From Dactylosporangium vinaceum (lineage in GTDB: Bacteria > Actinomycetota > Actinomycetes > Mycobacteriales > Micromonosporaceae), in NCBI RefSeq assembly GCF_019904175.1, contig NZ_CP061913.1:8804001-8868000 (forward strand): 64,000 nucleotides of DNA, written 5' to 3'. The translations under genes and the position numbers were made by a program. Below the pieces are notes generated by a model that ran no database searches, was not told the DNA's origin, and saw only the letters and a program-made list of their open reading frames with translations. Within the stretch, counting starts at the first letter, position 1. Every line of letters begins with the position of its first letter. Of this stretch, positions 7,788 to 15,180 are shown one piece after another.

Positions 7788-9073
7788 ACTCCGAACTCCT
7801 GGAAGGCGATGTGCTTCTCGATCGGGTAGTGCTCGCGGCCGAGCAGCTCGCGGATGATGTACGAGTTGCGGTAGGCGCCCATGCCGAGGTCGGGTGAGGT
7901 GATGCCGTGTGTGTGGGTGCCCCCGTTCTGCAGGAAGACCCCGCGGCCGGTCACGTCGACGCTGTAGTTGCGGGCCACGTCGAGCCGGCCCCGCCCGTCC
8001 CAGCGCAGCCGGTCCCGCACGCCGTCGAGGAAGGCGGGCGGCGTGAACCGGTAGCCGGTGGCCAGGATCAGCCCTTCGGTGGTGAGCTCGAACGTGCGGC
8101 CCTGCTCCTCGTGGCGCAGGCCGAGCGTGTAGGTGCCGCTGTGCGGGTCGTGCGCGGCGGTGACCAAGGCGGTGTTCGTCAGCAGCCGCGTCGGTACCGC
8201 ACCGTTGGCGCTCTTGGTGTAGAGCAGGTCGTAGATCTCGTTGATCAGGTCGCTGTTGACGCCCTTGTAGAGGCCCTTCTGCGCGGACTCCAGCCCGTAG
8301 CGGGCCGCCTCGGGCAGCGCGTGGAAGTAGTCGATGTAGTCCGGCGACGTGATCTCCAGCGTGAGCTTCGTGTACTCCAGCGGGAAGAACCGCGGCGAGC
8401 GGGTCACCCAGTGCAGCTGGTAGCCGTGGGAGTCGATGTCCCCGAGCAGGTCCCGGTAGATCTCGGCGGCGCTCTGGCCGCTGCCCACGACGGTGATGCT
8501 GCGCTTGGCCCGCAGCGCCTCGCGGTGCTCGAGGTAGCGCGCGGTGTGCAGCACGTCGCCGCCCAGCCCGGCGCAGGCCGGCGGCACGTACGGCTGGGTG
8601 CCCGTGCCGACGACGAGGTGCCGGGCCCGGTGCGCGGTGGAGTCCCCGATGTGGACGGTGTAGCAGCCGTCGGCCGGGTCGTAGCGCACCGCGCTGACCG
8701 CCTGGCCGAAGCGCACGCTGCCGAGCCGCCCGGCCGCCCACCGCAGGTAGTTGCTGTACTCGCTGCGCAGCGGGTAGAAGCTCTCCCGGATGTAGAACGG
8801 GTAGAGCCGGCCGGTCTCCTTGAGGTAGTTGAGGAAGGAGTACCGCGAGGTGGGGTCGGCCAGCGTCACCAGGTCCGACATGAACGGCGTCTGCAGGTGC
8901 GTGCCCTCGACCATCATGCCCTGGTGCCAGCCGAACTCCGTCTGCGACCGGGCCTCCAGGAACAGCCCGTCCAGCTCGTCGATGGGCTCGATCAGGCAGG
9001 CCAGGCCGAGGTTGTACGGGCCCAGGCCGATGCCGATGACGTCGTAGGTGTGCACGGTGTCTCCAGCGCTCAT
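7778..9073 (-). CDS. desB: Lysine/cadaverine N-monooxygenase, DesB-like
   Basis: 431 residues of the flavin N-hydroxylating monooxygenase family (IucD/PvdA/DesB), which makes the hydroxylamine needed for hydroxamate iron ligands. The FAD site is GIGLGPYNLGLA (14-25), the NADPH site GSGQSAAE (197-204), and the late ATGYRF motif is at 338-343. FGWHQGMM and LQTPFMSDLVTL are family-specific. The ATG shares one base with the desA stop (TGATG), so the two are coupled. With the lysine decarboxylase directly upstream, cadaverine is the likely substrate; lysine cannot be excluded from sequence. Confidence 0.93.
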   Translation of the reverse strand: MSAGDTVHTYDVIGIGLGPYNLGLACLIEPIDELDGLFLEARSQTEFGWHQGMMVEGTHLQTPFMSDLVTLADPTSRYSFLNYLKETGRLYPFYIRESFYPLRSEYSNYLRWAAGRLGSVRFGQAVSAVRYDPADGCYTVHIGDSTAHRARHLVVGTGTQPYVPPACAGLGGDVLHTARYLEHREALRAKRSITVVGSGQSAAEIYRDLLGDIDSHGYQLHWVTRSPRFFPLEYTKLTLEITSPDYIDYFHALPEAARYGLESAQKGLYKGVNSDLINEIYDLLYTKSANGAVPTRLLTNTALVTAAHDPHSGTYTLGLRHEEQGRTFELTTEGLILATGYRFTPPAFLDGVRDRLRWDGRGRLDVARNYSVDVTGRGVFLQNGGTHTHGITSPDLGMGAYRNSYIIRELLGREHYPIEKHIAFQEFGVGA

Positions 9074-10560
9074 CAGGCGTTGCAGGCGAGCATGGGGGCG
9101 GTGACGCGGTCGATGTAGTGCCCGGCGTGCCGGGCGACAAGCTCCAGGACGATGGCGATGTCCTCGACGGTGGTCTCGGGGTTGAGCAGGGTGAACTTGA
9201 GGAAGTGGCGGCCGTCGACCTTTGTGGCGGCCACCACGGCGGCTCCGGAGGCGGCCAGGGCCTCGCGGGCGTGCAGGTTCACCGCGTCGGCGTGGACCCG
9301 GCCCGGCCCGGTCGGCAGGTAGCGGAACACGACGGTGCTCAGCGACGAGCGGGTCACCACCTCGAACCGCGGGTCCTCGGCGAGCATGTCCCAGGCGGCG
9401 GCCGCCCGGTCGACGACGTCGTCGAAGAGCGCCCCGATCGCGTCGGCCCCCATGATCCGCAGTGTCATCCACAGCTTGAGCGCGTCGAAGCGGCGGGTCG
9501 TCTGCAGGCTCTTGTCGACCTGGTTGGGGATGCGTTGCTCGGCCATGCGGGCCGGGTTGAGGTAGTCGGCGTGGTAGGTGGCGTGGCGCAGCGCCTGCCG
9601 GTCCCGCACGACGAGCGCGCTGGAGCTCACCGGCTGGAAGAACGACTTGTGGTAGTCGACGGTCACGGAGTCGGCCCGCTCGATGCCGGCCAGCAGGTGC
9701 CGCCGGGTGGGTGAGACGAGCAGCCCGCAGCCGTAGGCGGCGTCGACGTGCAGCCACGCGCCGGCCGCCGCGCACTGCTCGGCGATCGCCGGCAGCGGGT
9801 CGATCGAGCCGAAGTCGGTGGTGCCGGCGGTCGCGACCACCGCCATGACGATCTGGCCGCGCTCGCGGCAGCGGACGAGCTCCCGGTGCAGGGCGCCCGG
9901 TCGCATCCGCCGGTCGGCGTCGACGCCCACGGTGACGACCGCGTCCGGGTCCAGGCCGAGCAGCTTCGCCGACTTCTGCACGCTGAAGTGCCCCGCTGCG
10001 GAGGCGAGGATGCGCAGCCGGGGCAGCACCTCGGCGCGGGGCAGCGCGACGGCGGCGAGCGCCTCCTCCCGGGCCAGCAGCAGCGCGTGCAGGTTGGACT
10101 GGCTGCCGCCGCTGGTGAACACGCCGTCGGCGGCCGGGCCGAAGCCGATGCGCGCGGCGGTCCAGTCGACGAGCCGCCGCTCGATCAGGGTGCCGCCGGC
10201 GCTCTGGTCCCAGGTGTCCATCGAGGAGTTGACGGCCGACAGCACCGCCTCGCCGAGCACGGCCGGGATGACCACCGGGCAGTTGAGGTGGGCCAGGTAG
10301 CGGGGGTGGTGGAAGTACACGGCGTCGCGCAGATACACGTTCTCGAGCTCGTCGAGCGCCGCGAGGGGGTCGCCCAGTGGCCGGTCCAGGTCGACCGCGC
10401 CGACCTCGGCCGCGAGACGGTCGGGCGTGATGCCGGTGAAGGGCCGCTCGGTGGTGGCGATTCGGGCCGCGACCCGCTCGACGCCGTCCATGAGGGTTCG
10501 CCGGTACCGGTCCGCCGTCGCATTGGTGAGCAGGTGCGCGCGGGCATCAGGCAGTCGCAT
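9073..10560 (-). CDS. desA: PLP-dependent decarboxylase, DesA-like lysine decarboxylase
   Basis: 495 residues, a group II PLP decarboxylase. Lys305 in VDYHKSFFQP forms the cofactor Schiff base; His191 in AAGHFS stacks on PLP and Asp273 in HVDAAYG holds its ring nitrogen. CPVVIPAVLGEAVLSAVNSSMDTWDQS is the active-site entry segment common to DesA and diaminobutyrate decarboxylases. The position ahead of desBCD makes lysine to cadaverine the likely reaction. The start at 10560 has AAGGA five bases upstream; an ATG two codons earlier (10566) is possible. The gene overlaps the end of the upstream importer by 14 bases. Confidence 0.9.
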   Translation of the reverse strand: MRLPDARAHLLTNATADRYRRTLMDGVERVAARIATTERPFTGITPDRLAAEVGAVDLDRPLGDPLAALDELENVYLRDAVYFHHPRYLAHLNCPVVIPAVLGEAVLSAVNSSMDTWDQSAGGTLIERRLVDWTAARIGFGPAADGVFTSGGSQSNLHALLLAREEALAAVALPRAEVLPRLRILASAAGHFSVQKSAKLLGLDPDAVVTVGVDADRRMRPGALHRELVRCRERGQIVMAVVATAGTTDFGSIDPLPAIAEQCAAAGAWLHVDAAYGCGLLVSPTRRHLLAGIERADSVTVDYHKSFFQPVSSSALVVRDRQALRHATYHADYLNPARMAEQRIPNQVDKSLQTTRRFDALKLWMTLRIMGADAIGALFDDVVDRAAAAWDMLAEDPRFEVVTRSSLSTVVFRYLPTGPGRVHADAVNLHAREALAASGAAVVAATKVDGRHFLKFTLLNPETTVEDIAIVLELVARHAGHYIDRVTAPMLACNA

Positions 10561-11785
10561 GGTCATCCTTGAGCTGAGGGGCGGGAACCGGGGCCGGGCC
10601 GTGCCGGCGCTGATGGCGCAGGCCGAGGGCGATGCCCCCGGCGAGGACGGCGACCGAGCCGGCGGCCACCGCCGGGTAGCCGATCCACGCGGCGGCGGCC
10701 AGGCCGGCCGAGGCGGCGACGAACGAGACCGCCAGCCCCACCGCGGAGAGCATCGTGAAGTCGGTGCCGCCGGTCCGGGGCCGCGAGTAGTCCATGTTGA
10801 CCGTGTAGACGACGACGTTGACGGCGGTGTACGCGGCCATGAACGCGCACAGGGCGAGTACCGTCCCGGCCGCCGGGGCCGCCCCGCCGAGCAGCGGCAG
10901 CAGCCCGAGCGCGGCCAGGGCCAGCAGGGACCCGGCCCCGGCGAGGACCCGGCCCCGCCCGAACCGGCCGACGAGCCCGCCGGCGACGAGCCCGGCGACG
11001 ACGGCCGGGATGCTGACCACGACCCCCGTGACGGTGCCGATGCGGGCCTCGGACCACCCCGCGTCGACGAGCGCCGGGGTGACGAGCGCCCAGGCCGCGC
11101 CCGAGCCGACGTACAGCAGGGAGACCACGACGAACGTCCACTGCCGGGCGCCGGGCTGGCCGAACACCGACAGCAGCGCCCGGTAGGCGTCACCGGCACC
11201 GGGCAGGCGGTCGAGCCGCTCGGGCTCCCGGAAGCGCCACACCGTCACCAGCCCGGCCGCGGTGAGCCCGGCCAGCAGCAGCACCGCGGCGGCCCAGCCG
11301 AGCCGGTCGTAGGCGACGAGGCACACGCCACCGCCGAGCACGGTGCCGAGGGAGACCCCGGCCAGCTGCACGCCGTTGCCGGTGCCCCGCTCGTCCTGCG
11401 CCAGCAGCCGCACCGCTATCGCGTCGACGGCGATGTCCTGCGTGGCCGAGAGCAGCACGTAGACGGTGCACACGAGCACGACCGCGCCCAGCCGGGCGCC
11501 GGGCGGGTCGAACGGCAGGAGGGCCAGCAGCGTGACGACGAGCCCGGACTGCAGCACGAGCAGCCACGAGCGGTAGTGGCCGCGGGACCGGGAGCCGTAG
11601 CGGTCCAGCAGCGGCGCCCACAGCACCTTGAGGGGCCAGACGAGGCCGATGAGGGTGAGTGCGCCGAGCGTCTCCAGCGGGGTGCCGCCGGCCCGGAGGA
11701 TCGCGACGAGGCCGATGGTGATGAACCCGACGCCGATGTACTGGGTGACGTACAGCATCAGCAACGTGATGGTGTGGCGGTTCAC
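10547..11785 (-). CDS. RhtX/FptX-family siderophore importer (MFS)
   Basis: 412 residues with twelve membrane spans. The opening YVTQYIGVGFITIGLVAILRAGG, the segment WPLKVLWAPLLDRYGS and SATQDIAVDAIAVRLL resemble the RhtX/FptX group of single-protein inner-membrane siderophore importers, related to AmpG. The GTG start overlaps the stop of the SIP gene (GTGA) and the end overlaps desA. An importer and a reductase at the head of the operon mean uptake and iron release are co-expressed with synthesis. No ABC-type ferrioxamine importer or binding lipoprotein is present in the window. Confidence 0.85.
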   Translation of the reverse strand: MNRHTITLLMLYVTQYIGVGFITIGLVAILRAGGTPLETLGALTLIGLVWPLKVLWAPLLDRYGSRSRGHYRSWLLVLQSGLVVTLLALLPFDPPGARLGAVVLVCTVYVLLSATQDIAVDAIAVRLLAQDERGTGNGVQLAGVSLGTVLGGGVCLVAYDRLGWAAAVLLLAGLTAAGLVTVWRFREPERLDRLPGAGDAYRALLSVFGQPGARQWTFVVVSLLYVGSGAAWALVTPALVDAGWSEARIGTVTGVVVSIPAVVAGLVAGGLVGRFGRGRVLAGAGSLLALAALGLLPLLGGAAPAAGTVLALCAFMAAYTAVNVVVYTVNMDYSRPRTGGTDFTMLSAVGLAVSFVAASAGLAAAAWIGYPAVAAGSVAVLAGGIALGLRHQRRHGPAPVPAPQLKDDHATA

Positions 11786-12492
11786 GCGGCGCTCCAGTAG
11801 CCGAGGGCGCAGACCCGGTGCTTGTCGACGCCGAGGTCCTTGCGCAGGTGCCGGGCCAGGGCCCGGGTGCTCGCCGCCTCGGCGGCCACCCAGTAGAAGG
11901 CGCCGTCGGCGTCGCGCAGCCCGGCCTTGACCGTGTCGAGCAGCAGCCGGCCGCCGTCCTGCCGGGGCAGCCAGTGCACGGTGTCGATGGCCCGGGAGCG
12001 GACCGGCAGCACCCGCTCGGCCTCGTGGGCGTACTCCAGCCACACGGTCGCGGGGCTGTCGCCGGCCGCGTCGAGGAGGCTGTTGACGGCCGGCAGCGAC
12101 GCCGCGTCGCCGACCGCGAACACGTGGCGCGGGGGCGGGTCGGGCCAGCGGAAGCCGGTGCCCTGCACGGTGGCGTCGATGGTGTCGCCGGGCGTGGCGC
12201 CGCTCGCCCAGCGGGCCGCGCACCCGTCGTGCAGCGCGAAGACGAGGTCGAACGTACCGGTGGCGGGGTCGGGGTCGACGAGGGTGTAGGCGCGCTGATG
12301 GGCCTTGCCGTCGTTGTCGAACCACAGCCGGACCCACATGGTCGGGTGGATGTCGCACGCCTCGAGCAGGCCGCCGCCGTCGAGGCGCAGGCGGCGGTAG
12401 CCGTCGCCGACGGACTCGGTGCCGAGCACGGTCAGCCGGAAGTTCCGGCCGCCCATGGCTCGCAGCACGAGCGCTTCCCAGTTCCGCTGCAC
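11782..12492 (-). CDS. Siderophore-interacting protein, DesF-like ferri-siderophore reductase
   Basis: 236 residues, first gene of the siderophore operon. The N-terminus VQRNWEALVLRAMGGRNFRL is the usual SIP opening and supports the GTG at 12492, which has GGAGG four bases upstream; a 479-residue longer frame is an artefact. The FAD motif is RAYTLV (near 68-73), the NAD(P)H-binding part includes FAVGDAASLPAVNSLL, and the C-terminal WVAAEAASTRALARHLRKDLGVD helix and GYW end are typical. It should reduce the imported ferrioxamine-type complex. Transcription starts inside the iron-box region just upstream. Confidence 0.92.
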   Translation of the reverse strand: MQRNWEALVLRAMGGRNFRLTVLGTESVGDGYRRLRLDGGGLLEACDIHPTMWVRLWFDNDGKAHQRAYTLVDPDPATGTFDLVFALHDGCAARWASGATPGDTIDATVQGTGFRWPDPPPRHVFAVGDAASLPAVNSLLDAAGDSPATVWLEYAHEAERVLPVRSRAIDTVHWLPRQDGGRLLLDTVKAGLRDADGAFYWVAAEAASTRALARHLRKDLGVDKHRVCALGYWSAA

Positions 12493-12518
12493 GCATCCTC
12501 CAGTTAGGCTGTCCTTAG

Positions 12519-12537
12519 TTAGGGGAGGGTAACCTAA
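12519..12537. promoter_or_regulatory. Iron box (IdeR/DmdR operator) between divergent siderophore transcription units
   Basis: TTAGGGGAGGGTAACCTAA matches the DtxR/IdeR/DmdR consensus TTAGGTTAGSCTAACCTAA at 16 of 19 positions, with both outer TTAGG/CCTAA arms intact. It lies 27 bases before the SIP start on one side and directly abuts the GTG of the acylase fusion on the other. Iron-loaded regulator bound here would shut both units. The GGAGGG that serves as ribosome site for the acylase gene is inside the box. Confidence 0.8.
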
Positions 12538-15099
12538 GTGAAGCAATTGCACATCCACCGGGATGCGTGGGGAATCGCCCACCTGCGCGGCGACACCGCC
12601 GACGCGGTCGCCTACCTGCAGGGATACGCCGCCGCCACCGACCGGGCCTGGCAGATCCAGGTCGAGAAGTGGCGCGGTGAGGGCCGCCTCGCCGAGCGGC
12701 TCGGCCCGGCCGAAGTGCCGTGGGACCGCTTCGCCCGCCGGGCCCGGCTCGACGACACCGCCCGGCGCTGCTACGAGCGCCTCAGCCTGCCCACCCGGCG
12801 CTGGGTGCAGTCCTATGTGGACGGTGTGAACGCCGCGCTGGCCGTCACCCGCGCGCCCGAGTTCGAGCTGGTCGGCGCCCGGCCGGACCCGTGGCGGCCG
12901 TGGTCGCCGCTCGGCGTGTTCCTGGTCCAGCACATCCTGTTCGGCTCCTTCCCCAACAAGCTGTGGCGCGCCCACGTCAGCGCCACGCTCGGCCCGGCCG
13001 CGGTCGGCCTGTTCGACGGCGAAGGCCCGGCCGGCTCCGGCAGCAACGCCTGGGCGCTGGCCGGCGACCCCGCGACGGGCCGCCCGGCCCTCATCGCCGG
13101 CGACCCCCACCGCCTGCTCGAACTGCCCGGCATCTACCAGCAGGTGCGGCTGACCGGCCCCGGCTTCGACGTCGTCGGGTTCGCCTTCCCCGGCGTGCCC
13201 GGCCTGCCGCACTTCGGCCACGCCGGGCCGGTCGCCTGGGCGATCACCAACGCCATGGCCGACTATCAGGACCTCTACCGCGAGGAGCTGCGCCGCACCG
13301 GTGACCGGATCGAGGCCCGCGAGGCCGGCGGCTGGTCACCCGTCGCCGCCCACGTCGAGCACGTCGCGGTCCGCGGCGCCGCGCCCGTGCCGGTGGAGAT
13401 CCTGGTGACGGCCCGCGGCCCGGTCATCGACTGCGAACGCGGCGGTACGGCGCTGAGCCTGCGCACCCCCGCCCACGTCGACGCGGACCTGGGGTTCGAG
13501 GCACTCCTGCCGCTCCTGCGGGCCCGCCGCGTGCAGGATGTCGAGGCGGCGCTGCGGCACTGGGTCGAGCCCGTCAACAGCGTCCTGGTCGCCGACCGCA
13601 CCGGCACCGTACGGCAGCTCGTCGCCGGGCGCGTGCCGGTGCGCGACGAGCGCAACACGCGCGAGCCGGTGCCGGCCTGGGACCCGGCCTACCACTGGCG
13701 GCCCGGCAGTGCGCCGCGAGCCGCCGCGGACGTCGCCCGCCTGGCCGTGCACGCCAACGACCGCCGCCCCGACGTCGCCGCCCTCGCCCGCGACTTCGCC
13801 CCGCCGCACCGGGCCGCCCGCATCCGCGCCCTCCTCGGCGACGGCGTCCCCGCGAACGCGATCCACGTCGACGACACCGTCCCGCACGGCGTCCTGCGGG
13901 GGCTGCTCGCCCGGCTGCCCGCCCACCCGCTGCGCGACCGGCTGCTGGCCTGGGACGGCCGGATGTCCGCCGCCGGCCTCGACGCGGGGGCGTTCGCCGC
14001 CTGGCGCTCCGCACTGGCCCGCCGCATCGCCGCGCACCCGGTGCTGGCCCCGCTGCACGCACCGTCCGGGTTCGACGAGGTGTTCGCGCCGTGGACCGAC
14101 CCGGCGAGCCGCATCGGCCTCGCCCTCGACGGGGTCATCACCGGTCTGCCCGCGCTCGGCGGCGATCCGCAGCCGGCCGCCGCGGCCGCGCTGGATGAGG
14201 TGGCCGCGGCCGGCTTCGGTCCGTGGGGCGAGCGCCACGTGCTGCACCCGGTCCACCTGGGTGTCCACCCGGCCGCCGCCGCGGCGCGCCTCGCCGTGCC
14301 GCTGTCCGGCGACACCGACGCGGTGCTCGCCACCTCCAGCGTGCCGGGCGTCTCCGACGCCTGCTGGCGCGGCCCCGTCGCCCGATACGTCTGGCACCTC
14401 GGCGACCGCGCGGCCGGCGGCTGGATCGTGCCTTTCGGCGCCTCCGGCGACCCCGCCGACGCGCACTTCGCCGACCAGCTCGAGCTCTGGGCCGCCGGCC
14501 ACCTGATCCCGCTACCCCCCGCTGAGGAGCAACCACCGATGCTGTACCGCGAGGACCTTCCCGGCCTGGGCCGGCTGACTCTCACCACACTCGACCCCGC
14601 GGCCGACGCGGCACTCGTCCACGCCTGGGTGACCGAGCGCCGCGCCGCGTTCTGGGGCATGCTCGGCCACTCGGTCGACGACGTCCGCGAGATCTACGAG
14701 TTCGTCGACGGCCTGTCCACCCACCACGCTTATCTGATCCGCCTCGAGGACCACCCGATCGGCCTCTTCCAGAGCTACGAGCCCGCCGCCGACCCGGTCG
14801 GCGAGCGCTACCCGGTCCGGCCCGGCGACGTCGGCATGCACCTGCTCATGGCCCCCGGCCGGCGCCCCCCGAAGGGCCTGACCGAGGCCGTCGGCGCCGC
14901 CCTGGCCCGGTTCCTGTTCCAGGACCCGGCCGCCGTCCGCCTCGTCGTGGAGCCGGACGTGCGCAACCACCTGGCCCTGCGCCGCCTGGAGCTGTCCGGC
15001 TTCACGTTCGACGAGGAGGTCGACATGCCCACCAAGCGCGCCCGCCTGGCCTTCCTGACCCGCGACCGCTTCGAGCAGCGCTACGCCGTGGCCGGGTAG
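12538..15099 (+). CDS. Penicillin-acylase-family amidohydrolase fused to siderophore GNAT acyltransferase (DesG-DesH-like fusion)
   Basis: 853 residues in one frame. Residues 1-660 are an Ntn-hydrolase of the penicillin acylase family. The cleavage site and nucleophile are in GSGSNAWAL, with Ser169 expected to become the new beta-chain N-terminus, and HIHRDAWGIAHLRGDTADAVAYLQGY opens the alpha chain. No signal peptide is seen, unlike many acylases. Residues 668-853 are a GNAT with the siderophore-type GDVGMHLLMAP and VVEPDVRNHLALRRLELSGF motifs, close to the DesC of this operon. GTG 12538 is forced by an in-frame TAA at 12535, and GGAGGG lies 8 bases upstream. The likely role is acyl-cap exchange on desferrioxamine: deacylate, then re-acylate. 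Separate proteins of these two kinds are, as I recall, called DesG and DesH in some Streptomyces clusters. Confidence 0.88.
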   Translation: MKQLHIHRDAWGIAHLRGDTADAVAYLQGYAAATDRAWQIQVEKWRGEGRLAERLGPAEVPWDRFARRARLDDTARRCYERLSLPTRRWVQSYVDGVNAALAVTRAPEFELVGARPDPWRPWSPLGVFLVQHILFGSFPNKLWRAHVSATLGPAAVGLFDGEGPAGSGSNAWALAGDPATGRPALIAGDPHRLLELPGIYQQVRLTGPGFDVVGFAFPGVPGLPHFGHAGPVAWAITNAMADYQDLYREELRRTGDRIEAREAGGWSPVAAHVEHVAVRGAAPVPVEILVTARGPVIDCERGGTALSLRTPAHVDADLGFEALLPLLRARRVQDVEAALRHWVEPVNSVLVADRTGTVRQLVAGRVPVRDERNTREPVPAWDPAYHWRPGSAPRAAADVARLAVHANDRRPDVAALARDFAPPHRAARIRALLGDGVPANAIHVDDTVPHGVLRGLLARLPAHPLRDRLLAWDGRMSAAGLDAGAFAAWRSALARRIAAHPVLAPLHAPSGFDEVFAPWTDPASRIGLALDGVITGLPALGGDPQPAAAAALDEVAAAGFGPWGERHVLHPVHLGVHPAAAAARLAVPLSGDTDAVLATSSVPGVSDACWRGPVARYVWHLGDRAAGGWIVPFGASGDPADAHFADQLELWAAGHLIPLPPAEEQPPMLYREDLPGLGRLTLTTLDPAADAALVHAWVTERRAAFWGMLGHSVDDVREIYEFVDGLSTHHAYLIRLEDHPIGLFQSYEPAADPVGERYPVRPGDVGMHLLMAPGRRPPKGLTEAVGAALARFLFQDPAAVRLVVEPDVRNHLALRRLELSGFTFDEEVDMPTKRARLAFLTRDRFEQRYAVAG
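14524..14541 (+). promoter_or_regulatory. Internal ribosome site and ATG inside the fusion gene
   Basis: GAGGAG at 14524-14529 precedes ATG 14539 by nine bases, exactly at the joint between the acylase and the GNAT domain. It would give a free 186-residue acyltransferase from the same message. It may be the relic of a once separate downstream gene. Confidence 0.45.
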
Positions 15100-15180
15100 C
15101 GGCCCCGCAACGGCGAGCGGGCGAGGGGACGCGTCCGGGAGAACGCACATGTCGGCCGCGGGTGCGCCGATGCCACAGGT

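Noticed and set aside
12500..12520. A second iron box next to the first (TTAGGCTGTCCTTAG)
   Set aside because: Only one half matches and the arms are not symmetric.
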